Part shown: positions 33,116 to 46,083 of the stretch, one piece after another
Layout of the letters: each line of letters begins with the position of its first letter
Position numbering within the stretch: the first letter of the stretch is position 1
From: Gautieria morchelliformis
Taxonomy: Eukaryota; Basidiomycota; Agaricomycetes; Gomphales; Gomphaceae
Assembly (NCBI GenBank): GCA_015179125.1
Contig: WHVA01000494.1
Location: forward strand, 1 to 64,000
DNA length: 64,000 nt
Direction: 5' to 3'
Notes under the pieces: generated by a model
Database searches by the model: none
The model's input: only the letters and a program-made list of their open reading frames with translations
What the model was told of the DNA's origin: nothing
Program-made: the position numbers and the translations under genes

Positions 33116-35802
33116 ATGGCGCCTCGCCGTCGCTCTACCCGCAAAGCATCAGTGACACCCCGCGAGTCTTCGCCGCAAGCCTCTGACTCCTCAGCACTTT
33201 CTGAGGCACCTCCAGAACCCCACGCAGAAGACAAGGACACCTGTCCTTCATGTCCCGATCAGCCTCAGCAAGTCCGTGCCGGCGAGAAAGATACATGGAT
33301 ACAGTGTGATAAGTGCAAGACCTGGTTCCACTGGCGCTGTGTTGGTGAAGGAGCGGATCACGAAGCACTGCAGAAATGGTGCTCGGATATTCCAAATACC
33401 AAGTTTTTGCCTGACTGAGTGTTACACTAGGTACTGCCAGCCATGTCGCGCCTCCAACCCGTCATTGAAACCCACTCTCAAGCCTCCTGCTCGCAAGTCC
33501 GCGCGCAAGCGCACGCAGCCCGACTATGCCAACCTGCACGCAGGACTCGACGCCTCGTCAACAGACGGCACCAAGTGGCTGCGCATCATCGAGACGAAGG
33601 ACATCAAGCCCGATGCATTCAGGCGCCTCACTGGCAATGAAGTCAACTCGGATTGGCTCGAGCAGGACCCTGAGGCCCTCAAAGAGCCAATCGTCATTGA
33701 AAGTCCAGAGGGACTTGGTATGCGGATGCCTGATAAGGACTTAACAGTTGCAGACATAGCGGATATCGTTGGCCCCCAAACGCCTGTCGAGGTTATAGGT
33801 AGTGTTTCTTCGCACATTAGTCGTAGTGGCCTCGCTCATCAGTAACTGCATGCAGACGTGTCAACGCAGTCTAATTCTCCAAATTGGAACCTGGCAAGGT
33901 GGTCAGAGTATTACTCTCTCCCCCCAGCATCACGCGACAAAATCCGTAACGTCATTTCGCTTGAGTTCTCCAATACACCTCTTGCTGAAAAGGTCAGTCC
34001 GCCGCGCATCGTCAAGGAGCTTGACTGGGTGGAGAAGTTCTGGCCACCAAGTAAAAAAGGGCCTGGACAGCACTGGCCCAAAGTACAGATGTATTGCTTG
34101 ATGGGCGTCGCACAGGCCTGGACAGTGAGGCCAATATTTCATAGATCCTGATTAAGTTGTCATGAGTGTTTTCAGGACTGGCATATAGATTTTGCAGGTT
34201 CTTCCGTGTATTATCATATCTTTCGTGGATCCAAGGTACGTATTTAATCATGGTTTACCCTCGCGGCTCCTACAAGTTTTCTTGAAGGTCTTTTATTTCA
34301 TTCGGCCAACGCCTGCCAATTTAGCTGCATACGAACGCTGGTCTGGCACGGATTTGCAAAGCAGCACATGGCTCGGTGATCTTGTAGATGAAGTGGTGAA
34401 GGTCGAGCTAATAGAAGGGAATACGATGTGTGTATGTTTTAAACCCACACTACCTTTGTATTAAGCTCGGGAAAAGGGTCATCCCAACTGGGTGGATACA
34501 TGCAGTGGTTTGTCGTCTTTCAATGCTATGCTCAGCCAACTCTCAATTTTGCTTTCTAGTTTACACCTATGGATTCGCTCGTTTTCGGAGGTAACTTCCT
34601 CCATTCGTGGAATATGGCTACTCGTACGTCGTTGTAAATCTCTTTCTGGCCAAGGCTAAATACCAACTGTATTTCTAGAACTTAGAGTACGTGACATCGA
34701 GATTGCTACACATGTCCCGAAAAAATTCCGCTTCCCCCTTTTTACCCGGTAAGTCTGTGTTGTTTACCTCGTCCAATAAGGCCATTGAGGCCCTGCCTCC
34801 AGGCTTTGCTGGTATGCAGGGGAAAGATATCTCCGCGATATCAAGATGCGAGAAGACTTTCCCTCCCGTGTACTCGAATCACTAGTTGCTCTTGCAGACT
34901 TTCTCGTAAATGAAGCACGGATCATGGAAGGTCGGACAGGCTCCCAGAATGTGCACAGTGACGCTGCACGAAAGGAGTCGCGAGATGCTGTACCCGCCGA
35001 TAAAGTAAAGGACGCACCGGCACTTGCGCGGGAGCTTCGCTGGCGTGTGCGAAATGCTCGTGGCGTGAGTAGTAGTGACGAGGGCCCAAGTAACAAACGT
35101 GGAAAGAGCCTGAGCGCGCCAAAGGAGAATGGTGTCAAGCGGAAACGGGACAGCGCCGATGTTGGGGAGCCAGGCGAAACCCATGATGGGAGACAAATGT
35201 TTCGCAATTGGCGACGGAAAGGGTGGGAGCTAGAGGAATTTTTGCCAAGGAAGTGCGAGAAGAGAGTTGAACGCCGACGACGACCTGCACCCAAGGCATC
35301 CACCGGTATGGCTGAGTTGGGTAGCTGGGTGAGGGACAGCGTGGATGCAGACGACGAGATGGATCAAACTGAGGACAAAGCAGAACATCCTGATGACGAG
35401 GCTGTCGTAGAGAGTACCACAGATGTTGTCGTCAAGGTTCGCCGAATATGGCTGGACGATGCCAAGGAAGAAGCCTTGGAGCGACAACGAGTCGAGAGGA
35501 ATGTGAAAGTCTACAGGTGGTCGGCTAAGGATAACAATATTGCGGAGGTGGAGATAACCGAACCGAAACATGTCGTGGATGAAGACAAGTCCATTACTTC
35601 ACAAAAGCAGGTAGAGGGAGATGGTATTACAAATGGAACTGGAGGGAGGGAAAGGAAAGGGACTGGCGAGAAAGAAAACGAACCTGAGAACGACAGGTTG
35701 ACAGTGAGTGAGGGTAAAGAGGCGGGGGAAACTAAAGCAGAGAATATAGATGAGGAGGCGAAGACGGAGGACACCCCCATTGTTGTTGATGTGCAAGCTT
35801 GA
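33116..35802 (+). CDS. JHD1: KDM2/JHD1-type histone H3K36 demethylase (PHD + JmjC)
   Basis: A Fe(II)/2-oxoglutarate-dependent lysine demethylase acting on nucleosomal H3K36. The start at 33116 gives [13 protein letters not shown] complete PHD finger spans about residues 43-93: CPSC, then [12 protein letters not shown], then YCQPC across an intron. A KDM2-specific linker follows (DWLEQDP...[56 protein letters not shown]). The JmjC core has the metal-binding HID in [16 protein letters not shown], with [10 protein letters not shown] and [13 protein letters not shown] completing it. The tail after about 34900 is long, acidic and low in complexity. It has about nine introns. It is divergent from SKT5. 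Confidence 0.88.
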
Positions 35803-35931
35803 GTTATTCTGTATCTTTACTGCTATCGCGCTCTGTAATACGATGACTGCCTATAAATATTGTATTTACTGGTTAAACATCAAGTGCAGGAGCGAGATGC
35901 AGTATATATCATATGCGAAGGCAATGCGGGA

Positions 35932-37223
35932 CTACGTAGGTGACACCTGTTTCTTTCTAGCATCAAAACGGACCCTCCCCTCCTCGAATGTACGCTCAAG
36001 AAGTTTATTAAACCTCTCCGGCCATTGTGCATGCAAAGCATGACCAGTATCCTGCCAGACAACTAGCTCGGCTTCGGGCATGCGTTTTGCGAGCTCCCTA
36101 GAGTTATCTGGATTGACAAGGTTGTCTTCATCGCCTGTCAAGATTAGGATTTTTGGTATAGAGGTGGCGATCAAGCAATGGCGGTCTGCAGTGATGCTGT
36201 GGGTGGATGCTGCGAACATCTGGGATATAGAACCCAGTAACGTTTGTGGACGCGCGACCTGAGCACGGCTTCTGTAGATCTAGAGAGCGAAGGTAAGCAT
36301 AACGTCACACAAACAAAGCATACCTCGGTTTGGATTTGGCGGTTAGTCCGTCCGCCTGCATCGTCTGGGTTCTTTGAGTCAAGCCACGTGGTTGGGAAGC
36401 CCATGCCTAGAACTGTGGGTATCTTGATTTTCATGTCAGTAGTGGCGGTGGCTCTGGATGATGGAGATGAATGCGTATTTTCCGACAGGCAATAAAACGA
36501 ACCGGAGGAGCGCCGATATACCCTTTCTCTAGTGTTTGTGCCCAAGTATGACGTGAGCATAAATCACCACAGAAGAGTGTATTATGACCCTACCGGTGTG
36601 AAACCATGCCAGGATAAACCTCCGGCCTTCGTTACGCAGAGAGTAAGAGAAACGATTCGTTTGGCAATACGTGTCGCTAGCTCTGAGGTATATTGTGGGA
36701 GGATGTGCATAATAAGGGCACGACAAAGACTTTACCCTGTGCGACCATTCCTCCAAGGGAAGAACCAACGACATGGATATCCTCTTTCCATCCGACATAA
36801 TCCAACAATACTATGACATCTTCTGCCATGCCCGACGACCTTCGGAGACAATTTGTAAGACATTCACGGCACATAAGCACACTCACGTGTAGGGTCCCCA
36901 TGGCACACTGCTGTTGCCGACCCCACGATTGTCAAATACTAGGACACTGTATTTATCCGATCTTGCAAAGTGCTTCACTTGTTCGCTCCATGAAAACGAG
37001 GTGGCATTAAGACCCATAATAAAGATTATCTTTTCCAAGCCTGTTCCATGCTGCTCTGGACGGATATGAGCCGGATAAGAACATGTACAGGAAGCACGAG
37101 CTGACCAAAGTATAGAGTATGGCTCTCGATGGTCTCTGATTGACCTCGGAGCTTCGTGACAGGACAGACACCCTTTCGAACACAAGTGGTTGAATCAAAA
37201 ATTGTCGGCCAATATTGAGACAT
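35932..37223 (-). CDS. Alpha/beta-hydrolase fold protein
   Basis: The start at 37223 gives MSQYWPTIFDSTTC. Fold motifs are: oxyanion strand IIFIMGLNATSFSW; VLVFDNRGVGNSS; nucleophile elbow GSSLGG in DIHVVGSSLGGMVAQ; acid residue in ILILTGDEDNLVNP; and catalytic His in QDTGHALHAQWPERFN. All triad members are present, so the enzyme is probably active. The substrate cannot be inferred; relatives include epoxide hydrolase-like and esterase-like proteins. It has at least five short introns. It is convergent with JHD1 (about 130 bp apart) and divergent from the next membrane-protein gene across 257 bp. Confidence 0.82.
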
Positions 37224-37480
37224 GGGTTTGGGGTGATGAAGCTGGTAAATTCGGCCCAATAACACCGAATAAATATACGTTGAAGCGTTCGTAGGCGCGC
37301 AAGTATTTACGCTTGTGCGGGTACCGTTGCCGTGTGGTACCGTTGCCGTGTCGGCAGTTCCTTGTCTTATTCATACACATCCCCGGCGTATTTCCAGACT
37401 GCCGGTGTCGGCCTTACTCTAGTCATCACGGTAATGTGATCCGGTCAAAATCTCTCTCTACTAATCCCACGATTCCAAGT

Positions 37481-38589
37481 ATGGCTCACTCCAACTATAT
37501 GTGTACGTCCTCTCCGCCCCCATGAGTCTTTGTCTGTAACATTGCTTGTCAGTATGGAGGACCGTCCTGCCAGTCATGTTATTCCTGCCCATGTCGATCA
37601 CAGCTTTTAGGCTTCTCTTTGGGCACCTGGCGAAGGCCGAACTTCAGAAGGCAGGAGATAACTGCCCAACTCCAATTCAAGGCAAACTACCTTTTCAGCT
37701 GCAGTATCTAGGAGGGTACGCTCCTGCGGTTGAAAATACTCTTTGCATTCTTGTTGCATTCTTTCACCCACTATTCCAACCAGAAGCCGCCAATCACACC
37801 CCTTTTATGCTCGACTTCCTGGCCTCGTTTCCTGCATGCATCATCATACCTTTTTTAGAGGCGTCGCGTTTAAAGCGATCCTTGTTGATGGGCTTCCCTG
37901 CAATAATGGGAACTATATACCAGCTGTTCAGCGGTGCGGTAGCCTTCCCGATGTATTGGGCCGTCTTTCTGGCAACCATGCGCGACCATGCCACAGATTC
38001 ACAAATTGTACAAGCAGACGCCGAAGGGATCCTTTTCGGCGTTGTAATGGGATACTTTCTGCCCACCTTCGCCATGACATATATGGCCACGACAGGGCCA
38101 ATTGCACTTTGGCAGGTATTCCCGCTGCTCGTGTCACTCTTTGGAAACCTCCACCGTCTGTTGCGGCCAAGAAGTTTACACGGCGGATCTGGCCACCGAA
38201 CAGTACAGGCAACATACGTCCTCATGTTGCTTACCTCCGCCATCGTTCACCTTCGCACGTTGAAAAGCTACAACTTTGATCTTCAAACCATCATGACTCA
38301 CTTGATACCCTCCTTGGAAATTCCAGATGCCAAGAAAGGCCACACGGCCCTCACTAGCATAATCCACTTCCTGCAGTGGGATGCCGTGTTTATCTTCGGC
38401 TCGACATTTGTAGCATCCCTGTGGTTTGCTAGGAGTGTTGGACAGGGCGTTCTGCTGATAGTATGGATTGTAATTTCGACTGCCGTGCTTGGTCCCGGGG
38501 CCGCGGTCTCTGGGATATTCCTTTGGAGGGAAGAAAAGTTGAATCAGGCGAGGCGGTTTCTTACGCCCAAGCTTGCCAAGGCTCAATGA
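37481..38589 (+). CDS. Unrecognised multi-pass membrane protein
   Basis: The start at 37481 gives MAHSNYM. A short intron (donor GTACGT at about 37503, acceptor GTCAG at about 37552) then leads to one long exon of about 345 codons. Eight or nine hydrophobic segments are visible, for example WRTVLPVMLFLPMSITAF, LDFLASFPACIIIPFLEA, YWAVFLATM, FGVVMGYFLPTFAMTYM, YVLMLLTSAIVHL, VFIFGSTFVASLWFA and VLLIVWIVISTAVLGPGAA. Conserved-looking motifs are AEGILFGVVMGY, LQWD and GPGAAVSGIFLWRE. The layout recalls small fungal membrane enzymes or cyclase-like proteins, but I cannot assign a family. Codon use and position suggest a real gene. Confidence 0.75.
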
Positions 38590-38880
38590 ACAAGTGCGCG
38601 TTGCATCTCTAACTTTGTCCCAAAGCAGGGCTGACTCTTCACTCTAGAGTCTATGTTCAAGTAACAGTCTAACAGAGTATTTCACAGGCTTTCTATACAC
38701 ACCTCACAGGTGTCCTGGTGGCCACCAGATAGTTGGGAGGAGACTGCATATATATACATCATTATTGCAATTGGCTACTTATGTCCGTCCCCGTCGCGTG
38801 ACCAGTTACCCGTCACGGGGGCTAACGTAAGCACTGAGCAGCTCATTAAGAACTTCGTCCTTGCGAACAACAATTGTCGA

Positions 38881-40750
38881 ATGGCTCTAAAGCCTCTTAT
38901 AAGCATTATTGGGACAACTGGAGTTGGCAAGTCTCGACTCGCTATTGACTTAGCGTTGGCAATGTCTAATCACGGGCATGAACATGGATGGCATACCGCG
39001 AAGGTGATCAACAGTGATTCTATGCAGGTGTATTCTGGCGCCGATGTCATCACGAACAAAGTACCGGAGTCAGAACGGCGAAATGTGGAACATCTGCTCA
39101 TGAGTTTCAAGGAGCCTGGCGAACAGTATGTCGTTGGTCAGTGGGTAAACGATGCGATCAAGGAGGTGAGTAGCCAGACAATAAGAAATGTGCCTCTTCA
39201 GCTTTGATAGATAGATAGATAGATGAGCTTCATCGTCACAAGATACTTCCGGTCGTTGTGGGCGGAACAGCATACTGGATGCAACACCTGATCTTTCCCA
39301 ACCGTTTGACTTCCTTTGACGACCCTCATAAAGTTATGGGACAGCCAGGCCATGTAGCAGCACCACGTCATTCTGTAGCGTTGCAGAAGGCCTTATCTTC
39401 GCTACCTGGTCCTTTGTTGGATCTATTCTTGAATCTCCCCAGCAACCCAGATCCTGGCCAGGCCTTTGCGCTGCATACACTTTTGAGCATGTTAGATCCA
39501 CACGTGGCTTCTAGGTGGCATTGGAAGGATACCCGCAAAGTCCTGCGGAACCTTGAAATCATCAGTGAGAAAGGTCTGCTCGCTAGCGAACTTTTGATCC
39601 AACAGGCCCAGTGTGCCGACACCCCAAGGTCCGTATCGCAGACATTCCAACTTCAAACTTACTAACTGAGAGGACAATCTAGGTATCCAACGCTCATATT
39701 CTGGTTATTCTCCAATCCGGACATTCTACACAAACGATTAGACGCCCGAGTTCATGATATGATTCAGGTGGAGTGGATTTATCGTTGATGCAGACGCATG
39801 GGTTCAGCGATTCTCTGTTCAGGAAGGGCTCTTGAATGATGTGCGGTTGCTGCAAAGAACTGCGTTGTCTGGTTCTCCGCACATCGACGTGTCCGATATC
39901 GACACCACATCTGGCATCTTCCAGGCCATTGGTAGGCCATTCATACGTAGACTCATTTGGTCGCTGAATTACGGGAAGGCTTTAAGGAATTCATCAACTA
40001 CCTGTCTGCCCAATCGCCCTCCCAGAAACAATATGATGAGGCTGTCGAACGAACGAAAGTATCAACACGGCAATTTGCAAGGCGTCAGGTGCAGTGGATC
40101 AGAAATAAACTTCTTCCTGCCGTAAATTCCGCAAACAAATCTGGAGTTAAGACTCCTGTTTTCTTACTAAATGTCACTGGTGAGCAAAACGTGACACATT
40201 TACAGCATTCTGTGTCTGAGATACATGCCACAGACCTGGATAAGTGGGATGTCGAGGTCCGTGACGTGGCGGCGCGTATTGCACATGGTACGTACATACG
40301 CCATCCGACTTCATAAAATGAAGCTGATCTGATACTATGATACTATATAATGTAGGTTTTCTTGAGGGGAGGGACCTTCCAGACCCCCGGTCCCTTTCCC
40401 TGACGGCCGACTCTATGCTGAACATTCAGGCAGAGACTCCATCGTGCGTTGTCACTGTATCTCTCAGGCTCAGTCGATTGCTCATCTGGGCAAATAGCCC
40501 CCATGCGATTCTGGATGCACGACGAAAAGTGATTTGCGATGTATGTACTACTAATCCTGAGCAGCCAATGATGGTGGAAGATGGCCAAGAGTGGAACGAC
40601 CATATGCAGTCGCGACGGCACAGACGCATGCGACGTGTGCGTATCCACCCAAAGGCGTTGCAACATAACAGAGAGGCGAGAGCATGCACTAATTGTCTTG
40701 ACTCTGAGGGTGATTTAGCTCTTACCTTCCCATGTCTCACCGAGACATGA
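38881..40750 (+). CDS. MOD5: tRNA dimethylallyltransferase (isopentenyl-A37), MOD5/TRIT1
   Basis: Transfers a dimethylallyl group to A37 of tRNAs reading UNN codons, in cytosol, mitochondria or nucleus. The start at 38881 gives MALKPLISIIGTTGVGKSRLAIDLA, with a P-loop. It is followed by INSDSMQVYSGADVITNK, the substrate-binding block EHLLMSF, VVGGTAYWMQHLIF, and RKVLRNLEIISEKG (tRNA-contacting helix). The usual YDEAVERTKVSTRQFARRQVQWIRNKLLP segment is present. The C-terminus carries the eukaryotic zinc finger CDVC...HMQSRRHRR. A GATA microsatellite (39206-39224) sits in an intron. About seven introns interrupt the gene. It is convergent with PFKFB, 87 bp apart. Confidence 0.9.
39206..39224 (+). 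repeat. GATA microsatellite in a MOD5 intron
   Basis: About five ATAG units in a row within the second intron of MOD5, between the donor GTGAGT at 39165 and the exon starting near 39223. Useful as a length-polymorphic marker. Confidence 0.8.
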
Positions 40751-40837
40751 GGCATTGCTCTACAAGGTAGCGACATCAATATAATCAATTGCACATTACA
40801 GTAAGGTCTAATGTTTATCTGAGGGTTGAGTATGATA

Positions 40838-43164
<2,327 letters not shown>

Positions 43165-43200
43165 GCTATCTCGATACGTGTGACGATGTGATGTCGTGAC
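43165..43200. promoter_or_regulatory. 36-bp spacer between divergent start codons
   Basis: Only 36 bp separate the ATG of PFKFB (minus, 43164) from the ATG of the PIG-X gene (plus, 43201). Both transcription start sites must therefore lie inside or beyond the partner's coding region, unless one of the two starts is wrong. Overlapping 5' ends are expected. Confidence 0.6.
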
Positions 43201-43890
43201 ATGTCATTATCTTGTTCTCTTCAACCATCTCGCGGGTTTCACTTCGAATTTACAACAAACTTGTCCTCGGTTTCCACCAAGTATATGCTTAAATATCTCA
43301 TTTGAATTGATTCTGAAGCTTTTTAGACCAGGATGTGACCTGTACCTCCTGCATGTGCTCCCAGCTGATGTCTTTGTTGACAAGCACGAACTCAAGGAGC
43401 ATGGTCTTGTATTTCATCTCCATGGTGAATCAAACCTTGAACGTCCCCTCGTCGCCGTGGAGTTAACGGGCTTGCAATTGGAGGTTAAAGTGCCGCCCTC
43501 AATGAGCGTGAATCTGCCTCTCCATGCCCGTTACCCACTTCCAAATGCCTCGCGGCATTCCACCGTGCGTGTTCCTGAACCCGAGGCATTTTGGGTGTGT
43601 CCTACACCAAGTCAGACGGTCTTTGATGTGCTAGGAAACGTCTGACGTGTGTCGTGCCCATTGCAGCCAAGTCCGGCACGAGTACCTTCTCGCACTTGGC
43701 TTCTCCTTATGCGGTCCCGGATGCTTACCACATGTACCATGACATTCAAGTACCTGCTGGACACCACGCAGACGTCATTTTTGTGGAGATGGGTACAGTC
43801 TTGGGTGTTGTTGCAGCCTTCTTCTATGTTCTGTGGATGGTGTGGATGACCGCTACACGAATGCAGAGGCCGAACACAAAGCACGAATAG
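43201..43890 (+). CDS. GPI mannosyltransferase I subunit, PIG-X/PBN1 family
   Basis: An ER membrane protein that stabilises PIG-M (GPI14), adding the first mannose to GPI anchors. The start at 43201 gives MSLSCSLQPSRGFHFEF. After an intron (donor GTATATG, acceptor TTTTTAG) the PIG-X blocks follow: CDLYLLHVLPADVFVDKHEL, FHLHGESNLERP, VAVELTG, VNLPLHARYPLP, and FWVCPTP. A second intron joins SGTSTFSHL. A luminal His-rich stretch precedes the single C-terminal membrane segment GTVLGVVAAFFYVLWMVWM. The protein is about 195 residues, close to animal PIG-X and shorter than yeast Pbn1. Confidence 0.82.
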
Positions 43891-44032
43891 TCAAGCGCTT
43901 TCGCATTCCTAACAAGGTAGATTTCTTTTGGCGATAAGATTATACAAAATACCAGACAGCTATCAGTGCATGCAGTGTCCGTGTTATAGAGTAGCCAACC
44001 GTATACGAGACCAGCTCGTTACTGATTCCCAT

Positions 44033-44980
44033 TCAGAGGGTAACGCACATCCTTGGTTTCTTGACCATCTTGCCCCACTTGCCTCGCATGCTCTCTTTCA
44101 GGGCGGTATTAAATACACCGCGTACGCCCTGCCCTGTCTTGGCAGAGCATTCCATGTATTTTGCACCTATCTCTTTTGCAACTGCACCGCCTTGTTCTGG
44201 TGTTACAGGTGTCGTCCCCTGCGCGCCAAGCATTCGCCGTGTCTGTTCGTCCTTGCGCAGGTCCGTTTTGGTTCCCACTAGGATCAGTGGTGTGCCCTCA
44301 CAAAAGTGGGCAACTTCTGGGAACCACTAACCCATTTGAAGAGTACCCAAGGGAGATTGAGGGCATCAACCATGACGTGAATGACGGGTATGATTTGGTA
44401 GTGATAATGCGACACGCACCTTATCTTGTACGTTGGCAAGACTCGTGGGGAAGTCGATTGAAAACACTATGAGGATAACATCACTCTCAGGATAACTGAG
44501 GGGCCGTAACCGATCGTATTCCTCTTGACCAGCTGTGTCCCATAGAGCCAACTCTATTGTCTTCCCGTCGAACTGTACCTGCGTCACGTAGTTCTCAAAC
44601 ACGGTTGGAACATACGCCTTCCACGTAAAAGTGCAGCAAGAATCAACAACCACCGGGCCGAAATCTTATGAAAACGACTCGCCTCGGGGAACCGGTTTTC
44701 AGCGTACACGATGAGAAGACATGTCTGAATAAAGAATGTATGAGACAACGGAGGTGAGTTCTTCGAACTAACAACACGCCTTCCCGCATCCGCCGTCCCC
44801 GACAACGACAAGCTTCTTTTTCAAGTCAGGCCGTCGCGGCGGACGTGCAGCGGCAGCCAGCTGTGAATCGTCGCCGAGGGAGAAGGGCGACTGTGACGTC
44901 GACTGCCGCTTGTACTAAAGACAGAGTCTCGGCTTCAAGGGGACAAGGTATGCGTTGCAACGACTGCTTACATCTGCCAT
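44033..44980 (-). CDS. Rho-family small GTPase
   Basis: A Rho GTPase controlling polarity, actin and cell-wall synthesis. The start at 44980 encodes MAD on a tiny first exon (donor GTAAGC), followed by an unusual 30-residue N-terminal extension ([19 protein letters not shown]...). G boxes: [16 protein letters not shown] (effector), [17 protein letters not shown] (Rho hallmark), GTKTDL and ECSAKT. The C-terminus KKPRMCVTL is a CaaX box, with Leu favouring geranylgeranylation. Two introns must use GC donors: 44725-44779, inside the P-loop between Lys and Thr, and 44618-44682. A Rho1/Rho2 assignment is open; GTKTDL rather than GCKVDL argues against Rho1. Confidence 0.9.
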
Positions 44981-45092
44981 GAATGTCAAGGTAACTTGTT
45001 GAATGTCGCGTGTTGTTCGTTGTGACGGTCACGCAGCGCGCCACCGGGTAAATAAATTATGATGGAAATAACATTATATGCAATGGTCGGTA

Positions 45093-45942
45093 TCATGTAG
45101 GAAGATTTCTTATCTCTTCTGCAACCTCCTGCGCCCGTGCTGTTCTCTCAAGAACACGAGGTGCTTTCTGGAAGAATAAGTAAAATTATTCTGGAGAGGT
45201 GAAAAACTTCAATTAAGAAAACGCACGTTACGCACCATTCGCAAATCCTCTAAAATGCCCACTGTCTGTTGGAATACACCCGCTACTTCCGCTTCTCGTA
45301 CGAGAAACGCTATTCAACAAATACGCCTTCAATAAAGAGCAAGCATGAAGTCCACAACACACACCCTCGTTGGCATCCACCTCCGCTTGGTCTTCCACGG
45401 GCGAGAAGGTACACTCATCAGCTCGCTGTCTGGCCACAAGATCTTCTACAAGATGCTGCACTTCGGCAGGAGCAGTCCGCCGACGCTCTGCAAGCTCTTT
45501 ATCCCAGGACATGCGCTCCGTGCTGAGAGACCATATACGGCGGTCAAGCACTTCATCAAAGGGTTCAGTTTCTAAGAGGGAAAGACCAGGTATTAGTGGA
45601 AGTTATGCAGGGATTCGCCATTCAATTTCACCCTCTTGCTCTTCAACGTAATCTTCGAGATTATGTCCATTGACGCGTAAGTTCTCTCTAGCAGCGTCAA
45701 ACGTTCTATCTCGCCACTAGAATATTGGGATCAGATATATAATACACTTCAGAGAATTATATTCTTTCCTGCAAGAGGTGCGCGGTGACCGCATCGCGGA
45801 CGTGCTGTGACGAACTTTTCGCAAGTCTGTCGGCAAGGGTGTTGAACATTGCATCTGTAAATTTGCTTTGAATGCGATTCCAATCTTCAACCTTCTCTAT
45901 CTGGATGCGAGTCATGTCTGAGGGTGACGAGCTATGAGCCAT
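45093..45942 (-). CDS. NSL1: Kinetochore Mis12-complex subunit NSL1/Mis14
   Basis: Part of the MIND/Mis12 complex linking centromeric chromatin to the Ndc80 complex. The start at 45942 gives MAHSSSPSDMTRIQIEKVEDWNR. Mis14-type features are: SKFTDAMFNTLADRL; DAVTAHL; the FDAAREN-LRVNGHNLEDY segment in a middle exon; EPFDEVLDRRIWSLSTERMSWDKELAERRRTAP; and a helical end REAEVAGVFQQTVGILEDLRM plus RVLERTARAQEVAEEI, ending at 45093. Four short introns are inferred. Predicted mostly helical, about 210 residues, typical for the family. It is divergent from POL5 by 141 bp. Confidence 0.8.
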
Positions 45943-46083
45943 TATGTGAAGTGTTCACGGGAAACTTCCCCGATTCAGACCCGTTGTGTGACAGGTGACT
46001 AAATCTCTCGCCCGTTCCGGAATCTGCATATGGTACACAACCACCCCTTCCATTCGTCCTAGCCACAGCGCGGGTGGAGTCTG

